64,000 bases of DNA from Euleptes europaea (GCF_029931775.1 NC_079314.1:74577879-74641878); one strand, 5' to 3'. Positions 1 through 29,200 are shown, counted from the stretch's first letter. The notes: generated by a model from the letters alone, not told the origin. Numbers and translations are program-made.

Positions 1-17687
<17,687 letters not shown>

Positions 17688-18244
17688 CTGAATTCTGATA
17701 TTATCCCAACAACAAACTATAAAACAAAAATAAAAAGATACAGCTGTATCACAGTGTTAATTAAAGCCTACTAGGAAAAGGACAGTGACTTGTTTTAAAA
17801 TAGATTTAAATAAAAGGTTTTCTTCTTAAATACTATTCTGTCCAAAAGCACTCAGTTATCACAGATCTTTATTGTTTAAAATGATAGCATCTTATCATAT
17901 TCACTAAATTTCGTTTTCTATTCTTCACCAAAAGATACTCACAAAGCTATGTTTCAAATTCAGTCTTGCATACTATACCTTCTAAAGATCAGATTTCTTT
18001 TTAACACACACAATTAATTACATTGTGAAGTGCTTTATTGCAAGATTTTATTCAACTTTTCCTTGTTCATACAACAAATCAATGAATTCAAATATATAGA
18101 GGCAATACAGAGACAAAACCAGTTAAATAATAAAAGCCCTATAAGCAATGTCTGAAGATAAATAAAAAAATGAATGAAAAGATGACTAAAGGATGCTCAA
18201 GAACGAGAAGAACAGGTAATCAGTTTGAAGTTATGGGGAAAGCA

Positions 18245-18363
18245 ATGAATGAGAAGGAAGCATACACCCGATCCTTCCAGAAGGTGGCAGGATGATCCTC
18301 CATGAAATGAGAAGGAAGCATACACCCGATCCTTCTAGGAGGTGGCAGGATGATCCTCCATGA
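18245..18363 (+). repeat. Tandem duplication, ~58-bp unit, two copies
   Basis: GAGAAGGAAGCATACACCCG...GATGATCCTCCATGAAA occurs twice head to tail with three or so differences. Upstream of the first CAPS2 coding exon. Confidence 0.8.
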
Positions 18364-19424
18364 AAATCCCTGTACACATTTTAGGGTTCTGATATGTTTG
18401 AATCTCTCTCACACATACATATGCACACCTAACCCTAGGTCTCTATCTGTATTGACTGTTTTTGTACATGTGGTAATACTCAGTAATGCATACAGAGAAT
18501 ACTGTGGAAGAATGCTAGTCTTCAAGAATCCAGTGTCTTCTAAGCAGGATAAAGGAAGATGATGGAGACGTAAAGAACAGATTAGGAGAGGAGATACATG
18601 GATGCCTTCTTTTCTGTCTCCATCTGCAGTGATGAGCCTCCTTTTTACAGCTATCTCAGTGAGGATGGCTGACTAGAGTTAGTAATGATACCATCCACAG
18701 GACTACTGCACAAGCGGAGATCTGGGTCTGGCAAGAGGAAACAATAGAGAGAGCAGGTTTTCCTGAAAACTTCTGTATTTGAACATCTGGCAAGAGGATT
18801 CTATAACCAAGAATCAAATTATGCCTCTGCTGTAAACAGAAGCATAACACTAGTGCTAGACCACCTGTACATGTACAAGAGACACAAATTAGGTAAGCAA
18901 AATATTTCAAGGAGTCAACTTCTATTAGTGAAAAGTGTACATTTGCTATTATTTCAAAGTCACACAAAACTTTTCATTAAGCAGAAGAAATGAAGAACAT
19001 TTTCAACTGCATCCAGATTTTCACATCAAGATCAGGAAAAGAGGACATTGCCAATTTCCTCCAAGGCTGCATATCAGAACCAGCTGCCTCAGCAGCAAGA
19101 ATACAAACAACATCTGTTAACTCTAAAGCTCCTGCTGGGAAATACTACAGTCTCCTCAACAGTGATAATTTGCATTCCAGTGGTTGGCTGGCCCATTTAA
19201 CTACTGAAATACAGAAATGTTAATGATAATAAAAGCTATTGCAGCCACTCCTCATACTAAAAGAGAGGAGCAGAAATATAATTTATAAATGTGAATGCCA
19301 TGCATTCAAATTTCTGATTTTATATTATACTACTTTAATGTGCTTTGGCTATATTATTTTTCTTTGTCCACCATTGTTTATCAGATTCCCTATATTATTA
19401 GCCTAAGCCCCTTGGGGATAAGGT

Positions 19425-19668
19425 GATTTTAATGTACTATTTCTTACATGCTCAGGGTAATGTCAATTACCACCTTGGGGTCAGGAAGCAATTCTCCTCC
19501 AGGCTAGATTGGCCAGTGGTCCTGAAGGATTTTAAATTTTGGCCATCTTCTTGGCATGGAGTAAGGGTCACTGGGGGCTTGGGGGGAGGCAATTGTGAAT
19601 TTCCTGCATTGTGCAGGGAGTTGGACTAGATGACCCTGGTGATCCCAACTCTATGATTCTATGTAATT
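19425..19668 (+). mobile_element. CR1-type 3' end
   Basis: TTGGACTAGATGACCCTGG and the tail CCAACTCTATGATTCTATG; upstream AGGCTAGATTGGCCAGTGG is also family sequence. Confidence 0.75.
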
Positions 19669-19783
19669 ACTAACCTGAGTAAAGCCAATGGAATAGAGTG
19701 GGCCGTAAAGAGACATAATAATCATAATACAAAGACAGTAGAGCTGCTTATCCTGTTAGTGCAGTCAGATGGATTGTTGTTCT

Positions 19784-20003
19784 TATTTTTCCCCATCAAG
19801 TCACAGCTGACTTATGGCAATCCCTCCACATCATGATCCTGGTATTCCTTGGAGGTCTCCCATTCAAATACTAGCCAGGGTCAGGGCTAAGAGTGTGTGA
19901 ATGGCCCAAGGTCACCCAGCAAGCTTCCATGGTGTGAGTGAGGATTTGAATCAGGGTTTCCCAGGCCCTAGTCTTACACTTTAACCACTACACTATGCTG
20001 TTT
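19784..20003 (-). mobile_element. Composite SINE: tRNA-like head with 5S-like middle
   Basis: Minus strand: AGTGTAGTGGTTAAAGTG and GATTCAAATCCTCACTC (tRNA boxes), then CTGGCTAGTATTTGAATGGG followed by AGACCTCCAAGGAATACCAG (the 5S rRNA-like TTAGTACTTGGATGGGAGACC region), then GCCATAAGTCAGCTGTGAC. Confidence 0.65.
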
Positions 20004-20182
20004 CTCTTGATTATCTTAGGACTGGTCTAAACATAGCAAAATCTGATGACAATGAGGTGGCAAAATGAATTGTACCATTTCAGAGTACATATGAGGATTT
20101 ATCTTGATTATTTTAGGACTGGTCTAAACTTACAGCAAAATCTGATGATAATGAGGTGGCAAAATAATTGTACCATTTATCT
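20003..20182 (+). repeat. Tandem duplication, ~95-bp unit, two copies
   Basis: CTTGATTATCTTAGGACTGG to ATTGTACCATTT repeats with small differences (second copy TTGATTATTTTAGGACTGG). It starts at the tRNA-like end of the SINE at 19784-20003. Confidence 0.75.
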
Positions 20183-20371
20183 AAGTGTTCCTGTACTAAT
20201 AACTTCCTAGGGCAGCACACAAAGGGACTGGAATCTACCCTCTCATGATCCTTTACATTTTAGCTGCAGGGAGCTTTTAATTGGAGGGGTGTAATAGGGT
20301 ACCCCCCTTGCCACAATCTTAAATGGTACAACCCACTCTGCCACTTCAGAATTCTACAATCTCATTCTGTA

Positions 20372-20620
20372 ATTAGGGTTGCCAGGTCCACCCTGGGCAC
20401 CAGCAAGAGGTGAGGGGGTAGGGTTGCTGGCTCCAGGTTGGGAAACTCCTGGAGATTTGGGGATGGAGCCTGGGGAGGCCAGGGACCTTCATGGAGTACA
20501 ACGCCATAGAGTCCACCCTCCAAAGCAGCCATTCTCTCCAGGGAAACTGATCTCTGTAGTTTGGAGAGGAGCTGTAATTCTTGGGGATCCCCAGGTTGCT
20601 GCTAGAGGCTGGGGTCCCTA
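20372..20620 (-). mobile_element. GGTTGCC-family MITE, long variant
   Basis: It begins ATTAGGGTTGCCAGG and ends near GGGGTCCCTA, with duplication ATTCTGTA / ATTCTGTT. It contains the family words TCTCCAGGGAAACTGATCTC and CCATAGAGTCCACCCTCC. About 249 bp. Confidence 0.65.
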
Positions 20621-20899
20621 ATTCTGTTGCATGTGTAGAGAAGACCTGGATCACAAGGACTGTACCTCTAGCTACCCCTATTGCCTTCCAAATGGTATAG
20701 TGGCTGCTTCATATGACATTTTCCACACAAGAGAATACGCCACTGCTAGATGTGAAGATTACAGATTTTGCTATATCTTGGCAGCTTACTGCCAATGGCC
20801 ATTTCCCCACGTGTACATCCAGCCCAATTAAGAATGGGGCCTGGAGATCTCCTAGAATTACAACTGATTTGTAGACTACAGTAATCAGTTCCCCTAGAG

Positions 20900-21771
20900 C
20901 AGGGGTCTGTAAACTGCGGCTCCCGAGCCGCATGCGGCTCTTTGGCCCGTTGAGTGCAGCTCTCCGAACCAAGTTCGGAGACCCTGCTCTTGCGCCCGCT
21001 TGCGCCGGCAGCCGGGCTGCGGAGCCGGCATGCCTGAGAGAGCGAGCGAGCAAGCGCGAGAGAGCAGGCAAGTGGGTGCGCTGTCTCTCCCCCCCCCCCC
21101 GCCGTGGAGAATGGCCAGGTCCCCCTTTCCCTTGCCCTCAATGGTTGGGAGGCTAAAGCCTCCCCTCTAGCCGTGCGATTGCTGGGCGGGCGGCTCGGCA
21201 GTTCCTCCCCCTCCCCGCCTGTTTATCAGCTGTTGGGCGGGGCGGGCTTCCTTTGGTAGACCTGGCTGAGTCCCATTGGGAGGCCATGTCTACCCACTGG
21301 CTTTCTTGGTGGTAAACCTGGACTCCGAGGAGGGGAAAAAGTCCCCCTTCAGAGGCCAGGTCTACCAATTGGCTTCTACGGGCCTCCGGAGGCCAGGTCT
21401 ACTGCCAAGAAAGCCAATGGGTAGACCTGGCCTCCCAATGGGACTCAGCCGGAGGCCAGGTCTTCCAATAGGCTTTTATGGTGGTAGACCAGGCCTCCAG
21501 ACGAGGACTCCAGACGGGGAGGGGGAAATGGCAGGGACTTACAATTTAATTTTTATCAATAAATAAGATCACTATTAAGTATGATATCAAGTTTTATTCA
21601 GTGTACCTATAGTTTAATTAAGACTTAAAACTTTAATTAAAGTTTATTAAGTTAATAAACAGTGTACCTACCTATATAGTTTAAGTTTAAGAAATTTGGC
21701 TCTCAAAAGAAATCTCAGTCGTTGTACTGTTGATATTTGGCTCTTTTGACTAATGAGTTTGCCGACCACTG
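20900..21771. mobile_element. hAT-type non-autonomous DNA transposon (872 bp)
   Basis: Imperfect terminal inverted repeats (CAGGGGTCTGTAAACT at the left, complement of AGTTTGCCGACCACTG at the right) lie between perfect 8-bp target duplications CCCTAGAG (20892-20899 and 21772-21779). There is no transposase frame. The left half is CpG-rich. The centre (about 21250-21500) holds several direct and inverted copies of a roughly 25-bp word containing GGCCAGGTCTACC. It is inserted in an older GGTTGCC-family MITE. Confidence 0.85.
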
Positions 21772-21829
21772 CCCTAGAGAAAACGGCTGCTGTGGAGGGA
21801 GCACTGTTCGGCATCATACTGTACCTCAA

Positions 21830-22033
21830 TAGGGTTGCCAGGTCTCTCTTCACCACCAGCGGGAGATTTTTGGGGTGGAGCCTGAGGAGGGCAGGGTTTG
21901 GGGAGGGACTTCAATGCCACGGAGTCCAATTGCCAAAGAGGCCATTTTCTCCAGGTGAACTGATCTCTATCAACCGGAGACCAGTTGTAATAGCAGGAGA
22001 TCTCCAGCTAGTACCTGGAGGCTGGCAACCCTA
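21830..22033 (-). mobile_element. GGTTGCC-family hAT MITE, copy 1
   Basis: Ends TAGGGTTGCCA and TGGCAACCCTA; target duplications TACCTCAA / TACCTCAG (7 of 8). About 204 bp, opposite in orientation to the copies at 38.4 and 56.4 kb. TAGGG termini with 8-bp duplications suggest the Ac-like branch of hAT. It sits inside an older member of the same family. Confidence 0.8.
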
Positions 22034-22189
22034 TACCTCAGAGCTTCTTCCCCAGCCTCCACTTCGAAGTTGGCAACCCTACACATACACAACTTTCCCC
22101 TATGTCAACGCAGACATGTTTAAACAAAACACTGTTTGTGAAAGAAATGCACTCTGTACGCATTGGGAGCCACTAACTGTCCATGTCGT

Positions 22190-22800
22190 CGTTATTTCAC
22201 GACCCAAGCTACGTCGAGCCAGCCCAAGGGAGACTTCCTTCGGCTGGCTCGACCCACAGTCATAAGAACGCTTGGAGGAGGCCCGGCCACGTGACTTTAA
22301 CGGCTGGGGAGGGGGGAGGCAGAGGAGGGGGGGGAGGCCAGGCCGGTTCGCCCCGACATCCTTCCCTTCCGAAGGTGGCGAGGGGTTCAATAAGCGCTCG
22401 GGCCCACGCCTCGTTTCCCTCGCGGCCGCGCTTCCGCCGTTGCCATGGTTGCCTGCAAACAGGACTGGGCCATTCTGCCCCTCCCCCGCCCGCCCGCTCG
22501 TTTTGGAAGTTAAACGAGGCCCTTAGAGACTGACCCTACCCCCATGACGACCCACCCCTTGCTCACCTCAGCCGCCTTCCTCTGGCCGCCGCTTCTGCAC
22601 TTCCGAGTCCTGCCCCCCACCCCCACCCCGCTCCAACTGCGTGCGCGCCAGAGGTTGAGGCGCGCTCCCTGGGGCTTCGGGCTCTCTCTTTCTGCTCCTG
22701 CCCGCCCGGTGCCCAGGAAGGAAAAGGCGCTACGCGAGCCTCGGGCGTAGGCATATTGACCGAACTGCGATCAGCGGCGCTAACACCCAAGTTATCCGTG
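22190..22800. promoter_or_regulatory. CpG island, probable CAPS2 promoter and 5' UTR exon
   Basis: The stretch is GC-rich with many CpG dinucleotides and several GC boxes, unlike the AT-rich surroundings. On the minus strand a good donor (GAG/GTGAGC) ends a possible non-coding exon at 22567. It could splice to the acceptor at 17717-17718, just before the start-codon exon (17716-17607). No TATA box is evident. Assignment to CAPS2 rests on position and strand. Confidence 0.6.
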
Positions 22801-23213
22801 CACAGGAGCAATGCCACGGAAGGATTCGGTCATGGATGTAAAACGACGAAGACTATGCATTGCCTTTCTTTAGTGTGCGTGCGTGTGTGCGGGGTTGGGG
22901 GGGGGACGGTTGGTTACAATATGATACTTTCTTTGAACGCTGATGACGCACACGTGTATATATAATTGAAGTGCGCATATGTTAGGTCAAACTCACAACA
23001 CTTAGAAAGGGGGTAAGGGATGTTACAAAAGAGAGGCTGCTTTTAAGAGCATGAACCAATAAAAAAAAAAAAAAAGAGTAACGAGTTCACTCACGGTGGG
23101 CGAATGCCACCAATACAATGCCAAAGCATGTATTAGTCTTTAATGTGCTATAGCATGCTTTCATTTGCAAGATCTGAGCAAGACTGTTAAGGATAGGCCA
23201 CTTTGGAGGACAC

Positions 23214-23429
23214 TGGCTGTTACCGCACTAGGTATCCCCAGCGATGTATTAAAAGTTTGAAAATGTTATAAAAAATACTGTTCGCACTTGGTTTGGCCCT
23301 TTTAGCTGTGAAGACGTCTTCCAACTATTTTTTAGCCGTGGCATCCAAAAACCCTTTTAAAGCAATGTTTTTTATAACATTTCCAAACTCTTAATATATT
23401 GCTGTGAAAACCTAGTGCGGTAACAGCCA
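23214..23429. mobile_element. Long-inverted-repeat MITE (216 bp)
   Basis: Perfect 19-bp arms TGGCTGTTACCGCACTAGG and complement at the ends; matching inner segments (GTTTGAAAATGTTATAAAAAA and its near-complement) make almost the whole element a hairpin. No clear target duplication, so superfamily unassigned. Confidence 0.65.
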
Positions 23430-23435
23430 CTGATT

Positions 23436-23488
23436 CATAGGGTCGCCATGAGTCGGAAACAACGGCACTTAACACACACACACAGCAT
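23436..23488 (+). mobile_element. SINE 3' tail fragment
   Basis: AGGGTCGCCATGAGTCGGAA, then CGGCACTTAACACACACACA: the tail of the 5S-type SINE family. It abuts the inverted-repeat MITE ending at 23429. Confidence 0.5.
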
Positions 23489-24771
23489 GCTTCATCATCC
23501 TGACCAATGAGACATTAGAATTAAAGCTAATATAAATGTTCAAGACAATGTTTTGCATTCAAATGACCTAGTGCACCTCTCAACAGTTTTCAAGGGGACC
23601 AGTAAAAATGTAATTGTTCCTTTTATGATTAAGACATTGGAACAGGTCAGTATGCATATTCACCAAACTTTCTGAGTTTCAAATACAAACCTCGCTTAAA
23701 TACATACTCATTTTCAAGAGTACATTTTTATTATTCAACATAATGAAGATCTCCCATGACATTTGAAACAGCAGACTAATACATAATATACATATTTACA
23801 ATTAGAATCTTCCCTTGAAATGCAGTTCAAGACATGCTTGACCCCCTTACCCATATTCAAAGTGAAGAGGAAACATGTGAAATATACTTAATGTGTTGTC
23901 TTGGAAACAGGCACTGGAATAGCTGTGGTGTGCATATTCCAGATACGTTAGATTTCATGCTTTAAATCCTATATGTACTCATGCAGCAACAGCAGTTTAA
24001 TCTTACATTTCTAAATAGCCTTCTTGAGACTGTAAGGAAGGCTTCTTCCCTTGTAGCACTTTGGCAGAGCTGCAAAACTAGTTTCAAGAAGGGTGCGCAG
24101 GTTCTCCTGCAGTACATATTGTAGGCATTGGTTTCTGCCTTCAATTTATTGTCTAATCTGTTTTAAATGTGTGTTGTTATCCACCTTGGGTTCCTATATT
24201 AGGGAGAAAGGCAGGCTTAGAAATATTTCAATAAATAAATGCCTAGTTCAGCTCCTTACATTTCCTTTCACGTCCAAGAGCAAGCAATGCCAATCTAAAA
24301 CTGTTTTTTATTAATGTAAATTAAAACTTTAATCTCTTTCCCAACTAAGTTTTTAAAAAGTCCAAACCCTAATGTTGGGTATTCATAACAGATTTTCATC
24401 CTTCTTTCAGACTTCATAGTACTATTGATACAAACTCAGTCCAAAGTGCAGAGGGGATTTTCAATTCACAGTGGACAAAGTTGTATCAGTGATATGATAT
24501 GCTCCAATAAACCAAGTGGCTGGCTCCAAAACCATAAATATCCTTGCCAGTTCAAAAATAAATATCCTTGCCATCTATTACATTGCAATTGCTAATGGTA
24601 TTTGAAACTACTGAAACAGAAGACCAACCTTTACATAGTTTTACCTTAAGTATCAGCTACATGGAAGACAAGGAGACTCCCTTTTCACAACTGATGTTTA
24701 GGTTACTTTGTGCATTTCTCAGAACTAAGAGCATTTTAATAACTGATACTAAGAACATAATTTAGTTATGG

Positions 24772-25112
24772 TTCCTGGTACTTTAACAGAGGATATTATT
24801 TACCAGATGTAAATGGATGTACCGGATGGCTCAATGGTAGAGCAACTGCTTGGCATGCAGAAGGTCCCAGGTTCAATCCCTGGCATCTCCAGTTAAAGGG
24901 ACTAGGCAAGTAGAAAGACCTCTACCTGAGACCCTGGAGAGCAGCTGCCAGTCTGAGTATACAATACTGACTTTGATGGACCAAGGGTCTGATTCAGTAT
25001 AAGGCAGCTTCATGTGTTAGATATTCATAAAAAGTTTCACCTGCCCATTTCTGCACATTAAACCTCTACTAAAAGGATAGGACATTTTTTCCCTCCAGGT
25101 TGTTGGTAACCC
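24772..25112 (+). mobile_element. Second copy of the 10326 MITE family, interrupted by a SINE
   Basis: TTTAACAGAGGATATTATTT on the left and CATTAAACCTCTACTAAAAG with GTTGGTAACCC on the right match the element at 10326. A tRNA-derived SINE (24822-25018) lies between the halves. Confidence 0.55.
24822..25018 (+). mobile_element. tRNA-derived SINE inserted in a MITE
   Basis: A box GGCTCAATGGTAGAGCA and B box GGTTCAATCCC, then GAGACCCTGGAGAGCAGCTG and ATTCAGTATAAGGCAGCTTC. Not a functional tRNA gene: the tRNA fold is not maintained after the B box. Confidence 0.85.
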
Positions 25113-25122
25113 AGGGGGCTTT

Positions 25123-25214
25123 TTCACACATGCTGAATAATGCACTTTCAATCCACTTTCAAAGTGCACTGTGCACTGAAAGTGGATTGAAAGTGGATTA
25201 TTCAACATGTGTGA
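25123..25214. mobile_element. Near-perfect hairpin, probable miniature transposon
   Basis: Arms of about 37 bases at 25123-25160 and 25178-25214 (TTCACACATGCTGAATAATG at the left, its complement at the right) with a palindromic centre AGTGCACTGTGCACT. No duplication identified. Confidence 0.55.
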
Positions 25215-25649
25215 ACCTGTTTTACAGAGTAAATTGACAGCACCAACAATCCTTATTTAACACCAGTTACCCCAAAACGTTATCAACAGATCAGTGAACA
25301 CTGACACTCCAAGTTCTCAATTCCATCACAAATCTGAACATTCTTCTTACCTAGGGTTGCCAACTAATTAGAAAAAGCAGCCTGAGCTACAGAAGTCAGC
25401 AAGTGATAATATTCATAGCATAAATACTACCATCTACTAATATCTGCTCTTCCAACTTCTAAGATAGGCTTGTTGAGAAGGTGGCAACCTTATTCTTAAC
25501 TCTTGATACAGATGAGTTGCTGACCAAATTACTACTGTATGTTATAAAACCAGAGATATCTTTCATAGGAATCCATCTTCATAAAATACAATGCCAAAAC
25601 AAAAGCAAATAAGAGTCTATGTTAAGGCCCTCAAACATAACTAGTTTAC

Positions 25650-25655
25650 TTTATT
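25650..25655 (-). promoter_or_regulatory. Candidate polyadenylation signal of the CCDC107/RIC3-like gene
   Basis: AATAAA on the minus strand, about 590 bases after the stop codon at 26244. Chosen by position only; other hexamers could be used. Confidence 0.3.
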
Positions 25656-26243
25656 ATCATGTATAATACACATCATAGGTAGGAACTGCAACATAGGTAG
25701 GAATGCATCACATTTCACTTTCTTTGTCAAGCTTCATCTAGATGTATCCAATGCTTTTGAATGAAATTTTGAAAAAGGTTAATGAAAAATGTGATTCTCA
25801 AAACATGAAAACAAATCATGCAAAGGTTCTGGGATAATTCAACTGTTCCAAACAAAGAGAAAATACCTGTTGAATAGAAAGAAAACACCACATTGTAATT
25901 CCGTAACCAAAGCAATCAACTAGTGTAGTTCCAGAATGCCAATCACTATTTGCTTAAGTCATGACTGCTGGAACATCTAATGTACAAACACCTGCCTGCA
26001 GATGTTTACCATGAACCAAGTTAAAATGCTTACAACGTACTCTACTGCCATCCCTGTTTTCCTAATTATAAATATATGGAGAAATACCACACAGAAGTCC
26101 AATTAAATAGATACAGAAGTTATTCTGAAGATAATAAAAAAGCTTCACAACAATCTTGTTTTTAAAGCATAATTGTGAATCCAGTCCAGAATAAGTTAAA
26201 AGTGCATCTAAGCTTGTGCAACAATTCATTGTAATTTTCTGTT

Positions 26244-29200
26244 TCATTCATTTCTGTTACGTCTCCTTAATTCAAACTGCGGTTCCAATATATCTTGATT
26301 AATTACTCCAGAAACTTCTATCTTCTTTGGCTGCTCCAATGGACTAAGTATGAACTTGTGGTCACAGTGTTCATGCTTTTCTTCTTCACAATGTTCCTCA
26401 TTCTCTCCAAACAGCACTTCATGTCCACAGCTTTCATCACTACCTTCACCCATCTCTTCCTCACAATGTTCACTAAATGAATGAATGAGATCTTCAAGCT
26501 TCTCTTGACATGTATGGCTAATATCTAAATTTACAAAAAGAAAATTGAGATTTAAAATTGTAATCAGATTGTTTAGAAACTTCCACAATTAAAATAGAAT
26601 TGTTGTCAAAAACATACAAGCAAGCAGCTTTACTATATATGTCAGTACATATCGTGTTAAAATATGTTTTGACAAAGTGTTGAGCCCTTTGACTTCTCTA
26701 ATAAGTCAGAGTCCCCATTTTGTAGTGACAGGCAAATATGCAGATAATACCCAATGAATACAGTTAGTGAGGGATGAAGTAGTGGGAGTTTGCTACTTGC
26801 TTGGACCTTACACACCAGGAAAAGGATTCTCATTTATTTCAATGTAGCAATCCAACTCACAAACACAAAGTAATGAGCACTCAGGTCGTCCTTCTCTATT
26901 TAAACGAATGAAGGCAAGAGATCTGTGCACACACAGCAACTAATAATCCAATGAGAAAGTATAGTGTTTCCCATATAGCACATTATTTTTCTGCCACTCC
27001 TCTAAAGAACTCAAGAGCATTACACAGGATTCCTTCCTCCATTTATCCTCACAATAACCCAGTGAGGCAGCCTGGGTTGAGAATTACTGGTTTAAAGTCA
27101 TCCAGTAAGCTTTGCAGCTGAATGGGGATATGAACCTGGGTCTTCCCAGTCTAACACTAAGTTCTACACCAAATTGGCTCACATGTGCTATACCAATTGG
27201 TGTCATTAGATGTTACCAAATACTACTGTTTCAACAACATTATGATGTCATTGCTACAAAAATAATCTGTAAAACTCCAAGCAGGAGTTTATTAGAATTA
27301 TACTTTAAAATACCAGACACATATGCACCTTGTGGTTTCACGGTTGATTTGTCCAATCCACTTTCTTTCATCAGCTTTCTAATGGACTGAAGTTGTACCA
27401 TTATTTCATCTTTCTGTTCTGAAGCCAACGCATTAATACTGGAATTAAACAAATAAAAATTAAACAAATGAAAACAGTTGTCCTAATTCCAACAACACAG
27501 TTTGGCTCTAGAAAAATCACATATATTGCTATAATTAAGTTAGGATGCCATCTTTAACTCAGTCTCTCAATGCTGATAGACTGAAAACTCATGTATAGCC
27601 TCTATGTATCATGGAGGCTATGCATAAGACACTATGCATATGACACTATGGAACTATGCTTCAAACTGCTGCCAGTCATCATCAGACTTCTAGTCTCATT
27701 AAAGTAGCAACAGTAGTTCATGCTGCCAGCTGTTCAGGATCCAGATTAAGAGTATGGATTAAAGATGTTGCAAAGTGCACCAACAACCAAATCCTATCTG
27801 AGAAATATGGCACAAACCCACTGCACTCCAACTGGGCAACAGCAGCTGTGTGCATCAATGTTTTGCTTCATGAAAAAAGGACTAAGGTATAGCCATAGAA
27901 CCTTTATTTGGTCATTTACTTAGTTGTCAGTGTTGATCAAAGTTTTAATTGGATTATTCAAGTTACACTGGTGTAATTATTTTTCAAGAGTCAAAAAAAA
28001 TTCAGGGCTACCAAAATCCCAGATGCCTGAAAGTCTAGGGTATCTTCTACACACGGATGGGATTTTGTGGTTTCCCTGTTTTTGATGCAGCTGCAGATAA
28101 AGCAGTGAAGCAACTGGGCCTCCACATGGTATGTTTCTCCACAGTTTCCCTGTACCAATCCTCTGGAAGTACTCCCTACCCTGCCACCCCAAAGCCACCA
28201 GGGCTTTTGCAATTTAAAAAAAACTGGCACAAAAATATCATTATATTGATATACCATTGTCCCAATAGGTGGAGCAGGTTCTGAATTCCCAGCATTCATT
28301 TTTTTACAAGCCTCTAGGCCATTCCCTTGCAAAGATATGCCTTTTGCCTTATATTTCCACAAGGGAAAGGAATGAAGACTTACTTTTTAAAACAAAAGCT
28401 GAGAATTCAGAGGACCAGATACACCTATTGTTGCAATGGTATATAGATATAATGATATTCTAGTGCTGATTTTTTAAAAAAATGATGGGGGAACAAATGG
28501 CTGCCACGGGGACGGGGTCAGGAAAAATGGCTGCCACATGGACCAGAAAATCCAAATTTACCCATCTACACAGCAGCCATCCCAGCTTTACTGAGATCTT
28601 TCCCAAAACTTTGGAACAAAGCAGGTTTCAGAAAGATTGGGGATACACCATGATTCTGTGGGGAATCAGAAAAAAATCCTGCTCCCAAAAGCATTAAACA
28701 TGGGGCAGGAAAAAATCCTGCTCCCAAAAGCATTAAACTTGGGGCAGATAACCTATGTGGAAGACCTTTAGGTGTGAAAGCACTAATACCGCACCTAGGC
28801 TTTATATTCTTCTAGCTTTGCAAGATGGTCTATCACCTGGGTGCTTTGCAAAGTGTGCTGAGAAACATGATGTGAATGTAAAAACCTCTTCAATAAAACT
28901 TCAATTATTATCAAAGTTCACATAGAGAGAACAAACAATTCACATTCTAATTAGTGTCATTTTAGGCATTTCTGTTCACATTTATAAACGCATGATAAGA
29001 ACTCTCTCCAATATTAAAGCAGTTGATAATACTATTTAAGTCAAAGCATTAAGTTATCCTAGATGTACTCACCAGCTTGAAAGTGGATCTAACTGAGTCA
29101 ATAAAGAATTTAACATTTTCTCTGTCTGTGCTAGATGTTGCTCTAGCTCTAAAAGCTGGCATTCTACAAGGGAAAACAAATATTTGAAGAAAGCAACATT

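Larger units (their letters stand above)
20832..22080 (+). mobile_element. Older GGTTGCC-family MITE, split by two later insertions
   Basis: Family-like sequence at about 20832-20891, 21780-21821 and 22034-22080 reads as one element (GGAGATCTCCTAGAATTACA, then AACGGCTGCTGTGGAGGG, then GTTGGCAACCCTA). The 872-bp hAT element and the 204-bp MITE interrupt it. Its left end is degenerate. Confidence 0.6.
22801..26243. other. Intergenic: CAPS2 to CCDC107/RIC3-like gene
   Basis: No gene recognised. Holds the inverted-repeat MITE at 23214, the MITE/SINE nest at 24772-25112, a hairpin at 25123 and probably the 3' UTR of the CCDC107/RIC3-like gene (about 25640-26243). Confidence 0.5.

Noticed and set aside
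21092-21101. CpG-rich DNA at 20.9-21.5 kb as a promoter
   Set aside because: It lies wholly inside the hAT element bounded by CCCTAGAG duplications, so its CpG content is transposon-derived.
21753-22265. 170-codon frame at 21.8-22.3 kb
   Set aside because: It covers a MITE and the edge of the CpG island; the protein is repeat translation.
24830-24895. tRNA-like sequence with A and B boxes
   Set aside because: It continues into a SINE body and lacks a tRNA 3' half that folds; it is a SINE head, not a tRNA gene.
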